A stretch of 64,000 nt of DNA from Falsiroseomonas sp050563545 (GCF_050563545.1 NZ_JBNXUM010000002.1:248001-312000); one strand, 5' to 3'. Counted from the stretch's first letter, positions 17,075-26,107 are shown. Notes: a model not told the origin generated them from the sequence alone. Numbers and translations: made by a program.

Positions 17075-18745
17075 ATGGCCGGAAAGAGCCGGGGCGGTCC
17101 TGGCACGTTGGCCAATGACACAGGAACGGCACCCGGCTTCATGGCGGATCGAGGCGCAGGCGACACCCGGGCGCTGCCGGGCGACGCGCCGGCGGGCCTC
17201 AGCGAGCGTGGCAGCCTGCTGGCCGCCGCCGCGGCGTCGACCCGCATGGCCATGGTGGTGACCGACGCGCGGCGGCCCGACCACCCCATCGTCTTCGCCA
17301 ACGAGGCCTTTCTCGACCTGACCGGCTATGACGAGGCCGAGGTGCTGGGGCGGAACTGCCGCTTCCTGCAATGTCCCTCGACCGATGCCGGGACCATCCG
17401 GCAACTACGCGACGCGCTGGCCGCCGAGCGTCCGGTCGCGGTCGAGATCCTCAACCGCCGCCGCGACGGGTCGCTGTTCTGGAACGCGCTGTTCGTCGCA
17501 CCCGTCTTCGGCGCCGACGGCAGGGCGGAGTGCTTCTTCGCGTCCCAGGTCGATGTCACGCCCCGCCATCAGGCCGACGATGAACAGCACAAGGCGCAGC
17601 GGCTGGACGCGGTGGCCCAGCTCGCGGCCGGGCTGGCGCACGACTTCAATAACGCCCTCCATGTCGTGCTCGGCAACCTCGGGCGTGCGGAGACGCGGCT
17701 CGCCGATGAGCAGGAGGTGCGGCGGGCGCTGGACCGCGCCCGCCGCGGCGGCGAGCACGTCGCGGCACTGACCCGCCAGCTCCTGGCCTTCGCGCGGCGC
17801 TCGCGCCTGCAGCCTCGGGCGGTGTCGCTCAACGCCGTGCTGTCGGATTGCAACGACGCCTTTGCGCGCGCCGTCGGCGCGACGGTGGACCTGCGCTACG
17901 ACCTCGACCCCGCGCTGCCATGGTGCATGGCGGATCCGGCGCAGCTCGAGGCCGCGCTGCTGAACCTGCTGTCGAATGCGCGCGACGCGACGGCGTCGGG
18001 CGGGCGGGTGACGATACGGACGCGCGCCACCATCATCGGGCCACGCGAGACCCTGACCGCGGGCTCGGCGGCCAGGCCAGGCCCCTATGTCATGCTCTCG
18101 GTCGAGGACGAGGGCCGGGGCATGGAGCCCGAAATCCTCGAGCGCGCCGTCGAGCCCTTCTTCACGACGAAGCCCGGCCGCGGCATCGGCCTGGGGCTTG
18201 CCACGGTGCACGGCTTCGGGCGGCAGTCCGGCGGCTTCATCGAGATCGACAGCGCGGCCGGTCATGGCACGCAGGTCCGCCTGTTCCTGCCGGCGCTGCC
18301 TGGGACCGACGTCCAGCAATCGGCGGAGCCGACGGTGCCGCCCGGACCGGCGGAAGCGCGATGCGGCATCCTCGTCGTCGACGACACCGAGGACGTACTC
18401 GACCTTGCCGTCCATCATCTCGCCACGCGCGGCTACGAGGTCCTCGCCGCGCGCAGCGGGGAGGAGGCGCTCGCGCTGCTCCATGCCGCCGGTGGCGCTG
18501 GAGTGAAACTGCTGTTCACGGACATCGCGATGCCGGGCGGGATGAACGGCCTCATGCTCGCGCAGCAGGCGCGCGCGGCCCTGCCGGGGCTGCGCGTGCT
18601 TTTCGCCACGGGCTACAGCGAGGATCTCGCGACCGGAGGGCCGGCGCTGCCGGGCGCCGCCGTCCTGGCGAAGCCCTATGCCGAAGCGGAACTCGCCGCG
18701 GCCGTCGAGCAGGCCCTGCGGGAGCACCAGGACGCCGTCGGATAG
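17075..18745 (+). CDS. LOV-domain hybrid histidine kinase (blue-light photoreceptor)
   Basis: A 556-residue soluble hybrid kinase if started at ATG 17075, or 534 from ATG 17141; neither start has a strong ribosome site. The N-terminal PAS domain is a LOV domain: NEAFLDLTGYDEAEVLGRNCRFLQ, with the flavin-adduct Cys about residue 95 in GRNCRFLQ, then RRRDGSLFWNALFVAPV and FFASQVDVT. Next come a HisKA-type helix with the phospho-His in LAAGLAHDFNNALHVV (about H189), an HATPase domain with N-box NLLSNARDA, DEGRGM and GIGLGLATVHG, and a C-terminal receiver with acceptor Asp in LLFTDIAMPGG (about D483). FMN chemistry with Cys is established for this motif. The output partner is not identified; it is just upstream of the CheB/CheR-HWE kinase. 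Confidence 0.9.
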   Translation: MAGKSRGGPGTLANDTGTAPGFMADRGAGDTRALPGDAPAGLSERGSLLAAAAASTRMAMVVTDARRPDHPIVFANEAFLDLTGYDEAEVLGRNCRFLQCPSTDAGTIRQLRDALAAERPVAVEILNRRRDGSLFWNALFVAPVFGADGRAECFFASQVDVTPRHQADDEQHKAQRLDAVAQLAAGLAHDFNNALHVVLGNLGRAETRLADEQEVRRALDRARRGGEHVAALTRQLLAFARRSRLQPRAVSLNAVLSDCNDAFARAVGATVDLRYDLDPALPWCMADPAQLEAALLNLLSNARDATASGGRVTIRTRATIIGPRETLTAGSAARPGPYVMLSVEDEGRGMEPEILERAVEPFFTTKPGRGIGLGLATVHGFGRQSGGFIEIDSAAGHGTQVRLFLPALPGTDVQQSAEPTVPPGPAEARCGILVVDDTEDVLDLAVHHLATRGYEVLAARSGEEALALLHAAGGAGVKLLFTDIAMPGGMNGLMLAQQARAALPGLRVLFATGYSEDLATGGPALPGAAVLAKPYAEAELAAAVEQALREHQDAVG

Positions 18746-18933
18746 CCGACCAACGAAGCGCGCATCACGGAACGGTCCACGCCGCGCTGCCGGCTGCATG
18801 CAACGCTGGCTGTTGCCGCCGCCGGGGTGTAGACATTGCGCAGACGTTGAGGCGAGAGCGGCGCACCGGGTGATGCCGCCCGCCTCCGCAGCGATCGGCC
18901 GGCTCCACGCACGCACCACATCGGAGGGCATCG

Positions 18934-21900
18934 ATGCCCGCGGCTGAACGCTTCCCCATCGTCGGGATCGGGGCATCCGCCGGCGGCGTCGAGGCGCTGC
19001 AGGCCTTCTTCCGCGCCATGCCGGACCCGCCTCCCGCCATGGCCTTCGTCGTGGTCACGCATCTCGGGGCGAACCAGGAAAGCGCGCTGCCGACCATCGT
19101 GCAGAACTGCACCGCCATGCCGGTCCACCCGATGCAGGACGGCGACGCGCTGCGGCCGGGCAACGCCTATGTCGCGCCGCGCGATGCCCTCATCACGCTC
19201 GCCCACGGGCGGCTCGTGCTGCGGCCGCAGGCCGACGCCGCGGCGCGGGAGCGCCAGCTGGTGGATCTCTTCTTCTCGTCGCTGGCGACCGACCGCGGCG
19301 AGGAGGCGATCGGCGTCATCCTGTCCGGCAACGGCAGCGACGGCAGCCTGGGCCTCAAGGCCATCAAGCAGGCCGGCGGGCTGACCATGGCGCAGGGGTC
19401 CAACGGCTCCGCGCCGCGCTATCCCGGCATGCCGAGCAGCGCGGTCGCCGCCGGCGCGGTGGACCTCGTCATCCCGGTCGAGGCCATGCCGGCCCGGCTC
19501 GCCGCCCTCCTCGGCCAGCCGGGCGAGCTGGGCAGCAGCGACGCCATCGCGGGCGACCTTTCGCGGACGCAGCAGGTCATCAGCGACATCCTGCGCAACA
19601 ACACCGGCCACGACTTCTCGGGCTACAAGGACAAGACCTTCTTCCGTCGCGTGCAGCGCCGCATGCAGGCCACGGGCGTCGCCGACCTGCCGGCCTATCT
19701 CACCTTCCTGCAACGCGACGCGGAGGAGGCGGGACGGCTGTTCCACGACCTGCTGATCAGCGTCACCGGCTTCTTCCGCGACGCCGAAGCCTTCGAGGCG
19801 CTCGAGACGCAGGTGATGCAGCCGCTCTTCGCCGGCCGCGGCGCGGACGACACGGTCCGCATCTGGGTCCCGGGATGCGCGACCGGGGAGGAGGCCTATT
19901 CGCTTGCGATCCTCGCGCAGGAGCAGATGGCGAAGAGCCGCGCGCCGCCGCGGGTGCAGATCTTCGCGACCGACATCGACGAGGCCGCGCTCGCCATCGC
20001 GCGCCTCGGCCGCTATCCGAAGTCGATGATGGAAGGGGTCTCCGCCGAACGGCTGGCACGGTTCTTCTTCCGCGATGGCGCGCTCCAGACGATCAGGCCG
20101 ACGACGCGCGAGCTCTGCGTCTTCTCCAGCCACAGCATCATCCGCGACGCCCCCTTCTCCCGCATCGACCTGGTGTCCTGCCGGAACATGCTGATCTACA
20201 TGGGCGGCCGCCTGCAGGAACAGGTGATGCCGCTGTTCCACTACGCGCTGCGGCCTTCGGGCTTCCTGTTCCTCGGCGTGGCGGAATCCGTCACCCGCCA
20301 TGCCGGGCTGTTCGCGCCGGTGGACAAGGCGCACCGGATCTTCCGCCGGCGCGACGGCGCGGCGGCCGAAGGGGTGCTACGGCTGCAGCCCGCCTCGCTC
20401 GCCATCCGCCGCCACTGGCCGCCGCCGGCGCCGCCGAGGCCGCCGCGCGCCGGCGGCGTCGCCGAACTCCAGCAGGCCGCCTCCGCCTTCGCGGCCGAGC
20501 TGTTCGCGCCGCCGCACCTGCTGGTGAACGCCGACGGCAACGTCGTGCACCAGTCCGCCGGGCTGTCGCGCTACCTGGAACTGCCGGCCGGCGCGCCGAG
20601 CCACCAGCTCGCTTCCCTCGCGCGCCGCGGTCTCCGGCCGGAGCTGCGCGCGGCGCTGCGCGAGGCGGTCGAGACGCAGCGGCGCGTGGTGCGCCCGCGC
20701 GTCGTCTTCGAGCTCGACGGCGTGCCGCTCTCGATCGCGCTGACGGTCGCACCCCTGCCCCGGCCGGAGGGGGCGGACGCGCTCTACCTCGTGGCCTTCG
20801 CCGAGAACCCGGCCGCGCCGGAGGAGATGCCCGACCCCGCTGACTCGGCGCCGCGCGAACGCGTGGTGGAGCAGCTCGAGGCCGAGCTGCGGGAGACGCG
20901 GGAGCGCCTGCAATCCATGGCGGAGGAATACGAGACCGCCACCGAGGAGCTGAAATCGGCCAACGAGGAGATGGTCTCGGTCAACGAGGAGCTGCAATCC
21001 ATCAACGAGGAGCTCGAGACCTCGAAGGAGGAGCTGCAGTCCGTGAACGAGGAGCTGCGCGCGAGCAACCTCGAACTGTCGGGCAAGATAGAGGAGCTGG
21101 ACCGCGCCAATGCCGACCTGCGCAACCTGTTCGACAGCACGCAGGTCGCGACGGTCTTCCTCGACCGCAACCTCGGGATCCGCAACTTCACCCCGGCGGT
21201 CACCGCGATCTTCGACCTGGTGGAGGCGGATCGGGGCCGGCCGCTCAGCAGCTTCGCCTCGCACCTCGACGGCGTGGACGTCGCGCGGGAGGCGCTGCGG
21301 GTGATGGAGGCGCGGTCGCCGACCGAGCGGCGCGTCACCGCGCAGAACGGCGCATCCCACCACCTCATGCGCATCCTGCCCTACACCACCGGCGCCGGCG
21401 CGGTGGACGGGGCGGTGGTGACCTTCTTCGACGTCACCAAGGTGGTCGAGGGCGAGATCCTCGGCAGCCTCGTGGACGAGCTGAACCACCGCGTCCGCAA
21501 CATGCTGCAGGTGGTCTCGGCGGTCGCGAGCCACACCCTCCGCCGCGCCTCGAGCCTCGAGGATTTCGGCGTCGTCTTCTCTGGCCGGATCCGGGCGCTG
21601 GCCCGCGCGCATGAGCTCGTCTCGATCGGCGGATGGGCGGAAGTCCCGCTGGCCGACCTCATCAGGAAGGAGCTCGAGCCCTATGCACCGGCGGCCGACC
21701 GCCTGACGACGGTCGGATCGCCGGTCCAGCTCAGGCCCAAGGCCGCGCTCGCGCTCGGCATGGTGCTGCATGAACTCGCCACCAACGCGGCCAAGCACGG
21801 GTCGTTGTCCACCGACGGCGGAAAGGTCACCATCGCCTGGTCGGAGGAGATCCAGGACGGCAAGCGGTCCTTCGTCCTGCGCTGGACCGAGACCGGCGGG

Positions 21901-22095
21901 CCGAGGCCGGACCCCGCCCCGACGCGCCAGGGCTTCGGCTCGGAGCTGATCGAGCGCGAGATCCGACACGATCTCGGCGGAACGGTCGAGATCACCTGCC
22001 CCGAGGCGGGGCTCGTTGCCCTTCTCGTCCTGCCGCGGAGCGTTCTTGCGCAATCGACGAGGCTGCAGCGGCCGCTCGAACCTCCGCCGCGCTGA
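18934..22095 (+). CDS. CheB-CheR-PAS-HWE histidine kinase fusion protein
   Basis: A 1053-residue multi-domain protein. Residues 5-190 are a CheB methylesterase domain with the catalytic triad Ser15 (GASAGG), His43 (THLG) and Asp136 (GNGSDGS). Residues 205-475 are a CheR methyltransferase domain (SAM-binding VPGCATGEEAYSLA; SCRNMLIYM). Residues 643-730 are a coiled coil of Glu-rich heptads (TEELKSANEEMVSVNEELQS). Then comes a PAS domain (about 730-830) and an HWE/HisKA_2 kinase with phospho-His852 in LNHRVRNML, N-box LHELATNAAKHG and the WTE motif. ATG at 18934 has GGAGGG seven bases upstream. Similar fusions occur outside chemotaxis operons in alphaproteobacteria. No receptor gene is nearby. 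Confidence 0.92.
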   Translation: MPAAERFPIVGIGASAGGVEALQAFFRAMPDPPPAMAFVVVTHLGANQESALPTIVQNCTAMPVHPMQDGDALRPGNAYVAPRDALITLAHGRLVLRPQADAAARERQLVDLFFSSLATDRGEEAIGVILSGNGSDGSLGLKAIKQAGGLTMAQGSNGSAPRYPGMPSSAVAAGAVDLVIPVEAMPARLAALLGQPGELGSSDAIAGDLSRTQQVISDILRNNTGHDFSGYKDKTFFRRVQRRMQATGVADLPAYLTFLQRDAEEAGRLFHDLLISVTGFFRDAEAFEALETQVMQPLFAGRGADDTVRIWVPGCATGEEAYSLAILAQEQMAKSRAPPRVQIFATDIDEAALAIARLGRYPKSMMEGVSAERLARFFFRDGALQTIRPTTRELCVFSSHSIIRDAPFSRIDLVSCRNMLIYMGGRLQEQVMPLFHYALRPSGFLFLGVAESVTRHAGLFAPVDKAHRIFRRRDGAAAEGVLRLQPASLAIRRHWPPPAPPRPPRAGGVAELQQAASAFAAELFAPPHLLVNADGNVVHQSAGLSRYLELPAGAPSHQLASLARRGLRPELRAALREAVETQRRVVRPRVVFELDGVPLSIALTVAPLPRPEGADALYLVAFAENPAAPEEMPDPADSAPRERVVEQLEAELRETRERLQSMAEEYETATEELKSANEEMVSVNEELQSINEELETSKEELQSVNEELRASNLELSGKIEELDRANADLRNLFDSTQVATVFLDRNLGIRNFTPAVTAIFDLVEADRGRPLSSFASHLDGVDVAREALRVMEARSPTERRVTAQNGASHHLMRILPYTTGAGAVDGAVVTFFDVTKVVEGEILGSLVDELNHRVRNMLQVVSAVASHTLRRASSLEDFGVVFSGRIRALARAHELVSIGGWAEVPLADLIRKELEPYAPAADRLTTVGSPVQLRPKAALALGMVLHELATNAAKHGSLSTDGGKVTIAWSEEIQDGKRSFVLRWTETGGPRPDPAPTRQGFGSELIEREIRHDLGGTVEITCPEAGLVALLVLPRSVLAQSTRLQRPLEPPPR

Positions 22096-22217
22096 ACGGC
22101 AGCACGCGGAGGGCGATGCCGCTCCTGCCAGAGCGCCCTTGCCGCCGCGTCGGCAAAGGCGCCTCGCGCATGCGTGCTGAACTTCGTGGAATGGGCGCAC
22201 CTGCTGCCGTGTCGCAG

Positions 22218-22229
22218 AGTGTATACACT
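22218..22229. promoter_or_regulatory. 12-bp perfect palindrome just before the ECF sigma start
   Basis: AGTGTATACACT at 22218-22229 is a perfect inverted repeat ending four bases before the ATG at 22234, where a ribosome site would be expected. No Shine-Dalgarno sequence is seen. It could be a repressor operator, or it could mask translation; this is inference from symmetry and position. Confidence 0.45.
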
Positions 22230-22233
22230 ATGA

Positions 22234-22839
22234 ATGAAAACCCACTTCGACGATTTCGACAGTCAGCTGATCGCCCTTCTGCCGCGGCTGCGTATCCAGG
22301 CGCTGGCGCTGACCCGCAACCCGAGCGCGGCGTCCGATCTGGTCCAGGACGCCATCTTCAACGCGCTGGCCGCACGCGACAGCTTCACGCTGGGCACCAA
22401 CTTCCCGGCCTGGATGCACCGGATCCTGCGCAACCGCTTCATCAGCGACACGCGCAAGCGCCGGCCCTCGTCCGACCTGGACGCCGTGCCGGAGGCGCTC
22501 CTCGCCACGCCAGCCGCGCATGAGGACATGCTGGTGCTGAAGGAGCTTCACGTCGCGCTCGGCCGCCTTCCCGCGGTTCAGCGCGAGACGCTCTTCATGA
22601 TCGTCCTGCACGGCATGTCCTACGAGCAGGTCGCCGCGATGACGGGCTGCGCCGTCGGCACCGCGAAGAGCCGCGTCTTCCGCGCGCGCCAGCAGCTCCA
22701 GCTCTGGCTCACCGGCGAGACGCCGGGTGCCGTCGCCCGGAGTGAGACCCTGTTCGGCAATGCCGGGGACGTGCCGTCCGCCGCATCGAAGCTCTCGCCA
22801 GCCGATCCCATCCGCATCACGGGAGGCGCACCATGCTGA
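22234..22839 (+). CDS. ECF sigma factor, EcfG-like
   Basis: A 201-residue sigma-70 family factor with regions 2 and 4 only. Region 2 is LIALLPRLRIQALALTRNPS, then DLVQDAIFNALA and FPAWMHRILRNRFISDTRKR. Region 4 is ALGRLPAVQRETLFMIVLHG and YEQVAAMTGCAVGTAKSRVF, giving the helix-turn-helix. A 40-residue tail of unknown role follows. The region 2 pattern resembles EcfG (general stress response) factors of alphaproteobacteria, but the PhyR/NepR partners are not in the window. ATG at 22234 is preferred to the out-of-frame ATG at 22230. It overlaps the next gene by seven bases. Neighbouring HWE kinases, which in this class control the stress response, fit that reading. Confidence 0.85.
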   Translation: MKTHFDDFDSQLIALLPRLRIQALALTRNPSAASDLVQDAIFNALAARDSFTLGTNFPAWMHRILRNRFISDTRKRRPSSDLDAVPEALLATPAAHEDMLVLKELHVALGRLPAVQRETLFMIVLHGMSYEQVAAMTGCAVGTAKSRVFRARQQLQLWLTGETPGAVARSETLFGNAGDVPSAASKLSPADPIRITGGAPC

Positions 22840-23114
22840 CCCGAAGCCAGCGCACCACGCTCGTCTTCCGGCATCCCTTCGTCCTGAAGGGCCTCGACCG
22901 CCCGCAGCCTGCCGGCACCTACGACATCGAGACGGAGGAGGAGCTGCTGGAAGGCTTGTCCTTCCCGGCCTACCGCCGCGTCTCGACGACGATGACGCGG
23001 CGGATGGCGGCCTCAGGCGCCGTTCTGCAGGCCCAGGTGATCGATCCGGCCGAGCTGGAGAAGGCCATCGCCGCGGACCGGGATCAAGCGGCGGACATTA
23101 CGCCGCCCCTGTGA
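22833..23114 (+). CDS. Conserved hypothetical protein downstream of the sigma factor
   Basis: A 93-residue soluble protein starting at ATG 22833, inside the end of the sigma gene (GGGAGG seven bases upstream). The sequence TLVFRHPFVLKGLDRPQPAG, then YDIETEEELLEGLSFPAYRR, resembles small alphaproteobacterial proteins of unknown function with the pattern F-x-H-P-F...G...PAG-x-Y...EEE-LxEGLSF. No catalytic residue is evident. Translational coupling implies co-expression with the sigma factor. Confidence 0.75.
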   Translation: MLTRSQRTTLVFRHPFVLKGLDRPQPAGTYDIETEEELLEGLSFPAYRRVSTTMTRRMAASGAVLQAQVIDPAELEKAIAADRDQAADITPPL

Positions 23115-23169
23115 CCGGGCGCGGCGCCGACGTCGCCCTGCTTGCACCACACGACCAGACGAGGCCGCC

Positions 23170-23331
23170 ATGACGATGACCCCCACCGTGTCCGCAGCCT
23201 TCGTCTCGGAGCACCGCTTCCGGCTGACGCTCGGCGCCTGCCTCCTCGCCCTCGCGCTGATGCTGGGCGTCATCCATTTGACCGTGGGCCTCGGCCCGCC
23301 CTGGGGCGGCCCGGCATTTCTGCCGACATGA
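23170..23331 (+). CDS. Small single-helix membrane protein
   Basis: A 53-residue frame from ATG 23170 to TGA 23331. It has a short polar N-terminus (MTMTPTVSAAFVSEHRFR) and one strong transmembrane helix (LTLGACLLALALMLGVIHLT), then a Gly/Pro tail. No family is recognised. It follows the sigma-linked hypothetical gene by 55 bases on the same strand, so it may belong to the same unit. Confidence 0.5.
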   Translation: MTMTPTVSAAFVSEHRFRLTLGACLLALALMLGVIHLTVGLGPPWGGPAFLPT

Positions 23332-23363
23332 CGTGATGGGCCGGCGATGCGGTCTCTGCCGCG

Positions 23364-24431
23364 TCAGGGCGCCACGGCGCGCTCGGCGTCGCCGAAACGC
23401 ACCATCCGGCCCGCCGCCTCGTCCCACAGCGCGTATCGCGATGCCCGCAGCCCCTCGCGCAGACCGAGGACACGCGCCGTCGTGAAGGCCGGGTGGGCGT
23501 TGTGGCACGCCTCGAGCCGGTAGTTCGGGATGCGCGGCGCGAGGTGATGGACATGGTGGTAGCCGATGCTGCCCGTCAGCCATTGCAGCGGGCGCGGCAG
23601 CCGCAGGAAGGAGCTTCCCTCGAGCGCCGCCGTGACGGGATCCCATGCCTCGTGACGCGCCCAGCGCGCGCCGTCGAAGTGATGCTGCAGCGAGAACAGC
23701 ACGACGCCGGCGATGCTGGCCGGGACCATGACCGCCAGCAGCACCAGCAGCACCGGCACGAAGCCGAGCGCCAGGCCGAGCCCGCCATGCAGGGCGAGCA
23801 GGCCGAGATTGGTGAGGTGCACGCTGCGCCGCTCCGCCCGCCACGAAGCGGGCGTGTCGAAGGGAACGCGGTACACCGCCAGGAAGATCAGCGGCGGCAG
23901 CAGCACCAGCGTCACCACGGGATGCCGCGTCAGGCGGTGCCAGCGCCGCGACCAGCGCGGCAAGGCGCGGTACTCCGCGACGGTCAGGCAGGTGGAGTAG
24001 AGATCGCTGCCGCGGCCCTCGCGCCGGTCCAGGTCGTTCCATGTGCCGTGGTGCTGCGCATGCTGCCGACGCCAATGGGCGTATGGCGTCAGGGTGAGCA
24101 GGCCGCAGAGCCGGCCGACCACGTCGTTGGCACGCCGCGAGGCCAGGAAGGAGCCGTGCCCGCAATCGTGCTGGACGATGAAGGTCCGCACCGTCAGCGC
24201 GGCGGCGGGCAGGGCGAGCAGCGCCACCACCCACCACCAGCCGACCGCCACCGCGGCGTGCATCATCGCGATCATCATCAGCAGCGGCAGGATCGTCGTG
24301 GCGATCTGGAACAGGGCGATGCGCCCGGTGGGACGCTGGAACCCGAGCGCCACGGCCCGCAGTTCCGCAGCGGCGCCGGGGGCGCGGCCGGCCGGCGGCG
24401 CCTCCATCTCGCGTTGCGCTGACGCACCCAA
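23364..24431 (-). CDS. Membrane fatty acid desaturase
   Basis: A 355-residue integral-membrane di-iron desaturase. The three histidine boxes are present in order: HDCGH (about residue 89), HAQHH (about 125) and HHVHH (about 294), separated by paired hydrophobic segments. Together with YRLEACH they match acyl-lipid (delta-12/omega-6-like) desaturases, which introduce double bonds into membrane fatty acids. Length is normal. It lies 6 bases after the DUF2382 gene on the same strand, so they form an operon. A role in membrane fluidity under cold or oxidative stress is inferred from the family and the neighbouring stress genes. Confidence 0.9.
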   Translation of the reverse strand: MGASAQREMEAPPAGRAPGAAAELRAVALGFQRPTGRIALFQIATTILPLLMMIAMMHAAVAVGWWWVVALLALPAAALTVRTFIVQHDCGHGSFLASRRANDVVGRLCGLLTLTPYAHWRRQHAQHHGTWNDLDRREGRGSDLYSTCLTVAEYRALPRWSRRWHRLTRHPVVTLVLLPPLIFLAVYRVPFDTPASWRAERRSVHLTNLGLLALHGGLGLALGFVPVLLVLLAVMVPASIAGVVLFSLQHHFDGARWARHEAWDPVTAALEGSSFLRLPRPLQWLTGSIGYHHVHHLAPRIPNYRLEACHNAHPAFTTARVLGLREGLRASRYALWDEAAGRMVRFGDAERAVAP

Positions 24432-24437
24432 GTTCGG

Positions 24438-24983
24438 CTACCGGCGCAGGCCGGTGGTCGCAGGCCTGGCGGGCGTCTCCCCAGCCGCCTGCGGCGGCGC
24501 GGGCATGCCCTCGCCGGTCGCCCGGTCGTCCTCGAACTCCTCCTCGGTGCGGCGCAGCGCATCGCGGACCCTTTCGGGCACGGCCTGCGATCCCGGCGGC
24601 AGGCACTCGACCGTCGCGGCCTGGCTGTGCAGGGCGACGGTCGTCTCCACGCTTTCGGTGGTGGTGACGCGGCGGATGCGGATCTCCTCCTTCAGGACGA
24701 TCCGCCGCTCAGTGACGAGGATCTCCTCCAGCACGGGCACGACGATGACGGCCCCGTCCTCCTCCTCGCGGATGCCGGGCGCCTCGTTCACGACGCGGCC
24801 GATTGCGATGCGCTGGACCTCGGCACGCTGGTGCTGCACCGGCGCGCGCAGCGTCCTGTCCTCGGTCGTGGTCGCGAAATGCACGCGCACATGCCCTGCC
24901 TCCACCTCGCAGTGGCCCAAGGTGAGGTATTCCTGAAGAAGCGGGATCGCCCGGTCCGTCGCGCCGGCCCCTTGATCTGTCAC
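24438..24983 (-). CDS. DUF2382 (YsnF/AvaK-type) stress-associated protein
   Basis: A 181-residue protein read from GTG 24983 (GGGAG about 11 bases upstream). Longer readings would run into the divergent promoter. The DUF2382 domain spans about residues 70-150: AVIVVPVLEEILVTERRIVL, then KEEIRIRR. Two hydrophobic beta-hairpins precede a charged tail. Family members (YsnF, AvaK) are linked to general or oxidative stress in other bacteria. It is the first gene of a two-gene operon with the desaturase and is divergent from the PhnA-like membrane gene. Confidence 0.75.
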   Translation of the reverse strand: MTDQGAGATDRAIPLLQEYLTLGHCEVEAGHVRVHFATTTEDRTLRAPVQHQRAEVQRIAIGRVVNEAPGIREEEDGAVIVVPVLEEILVTERRIVLKEEIRIRRVTTTESVETTVALHSQAATVECLPPGSQAVPERVRDALRRTEEEFEDDRATGEGMPAPPQAAGETPARPATTGLRR

Positions 24984-25158
24984 CTTGCCTGCACTCCCGG
25001 CGGTATCCGGCCGCAGCTGGCCGTGTGTTCGGGTGATCAACGCGGGAGACGGCCTTCCGCAGAACCATGAAAGGCGGGCAGTGGCTATGCGCGGATCATC
25101 CGCCGCCCTGGCGGGCTCGGCGCGTTGCGATGGCCGACCATACAGGAACAGACCGACC

Positions 25159-26073
25159 ATGAGCGCCCAGACCGAAACCATCGCTGCCGTCACACTGCCG
25201 GAAGGCGGACCCGCCCTGCCCTCCCGGATCTCCTGGGGAGCCGTGCTGGCGGGCGGCGTCATCGCCGCCGCGATCTCGGCAACCCTCAACATCCTCGGCG
25301 CAGCGATCGGCGCGACCACGGTCGATGCCGTTGCCCACGCCACGCCCGGCGCGACCAGCTTCGGCATCGGCGCCGTCGCGTGGATGGTCGTCGCCAACAC
25401 GATCGCGCTCGCCGCCGGCGGCTACACGGCCGCACGCCTCTCCGGCAGCGCGGACGGCACGGATGGCGTGCTGCACGGACTGGCGGTCTGGGCGATCGCG
25501 TTCCTCGTCTCCGCCGTCCTGCTCGGCAACCTGCTTGCCGGCGTGGCGTCCACCGCGGCCTCGGCCGCGTCGGGCGTCGCCGGACGTGCCGCGAGCGGCG
25601 TGGGATCGGCCGTGTCGGCCGTCGCCGGCCAGGCAAGCCCCGAGGCCCTGCTGCAGCGCGCACAGGATACGCTGCGGGGCACCGGCAACGATCCCGGCGC
25701 AATGACGACGGAACAGCGTGGCGCCGAGATCGCGTCCCTGCTCGCGCGCCGCGCCGCGACCGGCAGCTTCCCCGACGAGGCGCGGGCACGGCTGACCGCG
25801 CTCGTCGCGGCCGAGACCGGCATACCCGCGGAGGAAGCGGCGCGTCGCGTGCGGAGCGTCGAGGACCAGGCGAACCGCGCCGCGGCCGAGACCGCGCAGC
25901 AGGCCCGCGCCGCCGCCGATGCGACCGCGCGCGCCGCCTCGATCGGGGCCTTCGGCGCCTTCGCGGCACTGCTGCTCGGCGCCATCGCCGCCGTGCTGGG
26001 CGCGCGGCGCGGCACGCGCGACCGGGTGACCGTCCAGGCGGCGTCGCCCCGCATGACCCCGCGCACGGCCTGA
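25159..26073 (+). CDS. PhnA-like/stress-type integral membrane protein
   Basis: A 304-residue protein starting at ATG 25159 (AGGAA 10 bases upstream). N-terminal hydrophobic segments (ISWGAVLAGGVIAAAISATL; SFGIGAVAWMVVANTIALAA; AVWAIAFLVSAVLLGNLLAG) match a family of alphaproteobacterial membrane proteins often labelled PhnA-like. A soluble alpha-helical Ala/Arg-rich middle follows (about 160-265), then a last helix (FGAFAALLLGAIAAVLGA). The function is unknown; the PhnA name does not imply phosphonate metabolism. It is divergent from the DUF2382-desaturase operon and followed by a small gene on the same strand. Confidence 0.75.
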   Translation: MSAQTETIAAVTLPEGGPALPSRISWGAVLAGGVIAAAISATLNILGAAIGATTVDAVAHATPGATSFGIGAVAWMVVANTIALAAGGYTAARLSGSADGTDGVLHGLAVWAIAFLVSAVLLGNLLAGVASTAASAASGVAGRAASGVGSAVSAVAGQASPEALLQRAQDTLRGTGNDPGAMTTEQRGAEIASLLARRAATGSFPDEARARLTALVAAETGIPAEEAARRVRSVEDQANRAAAETAQQARAAADATARAASIGAFGAFAALLLGAIAAVLGARRGTRDRVTVQAASPRMTPRTA

Positions 26074-26107
26074 GCGGCGGCGCGCAATCCGGGACGGAGA
26101 GGCGACA

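Noticed and set aside
22096..22233. EcfG-type promoter (GGAAC-N16-17-GTT) in the stress island
   Set aside because: I looked upstream of the csp, CheB/R, sigma, DUF2382 and PhnA-like genes; isolated GGAAC or GGAAT strings have no GTT at the right distance.
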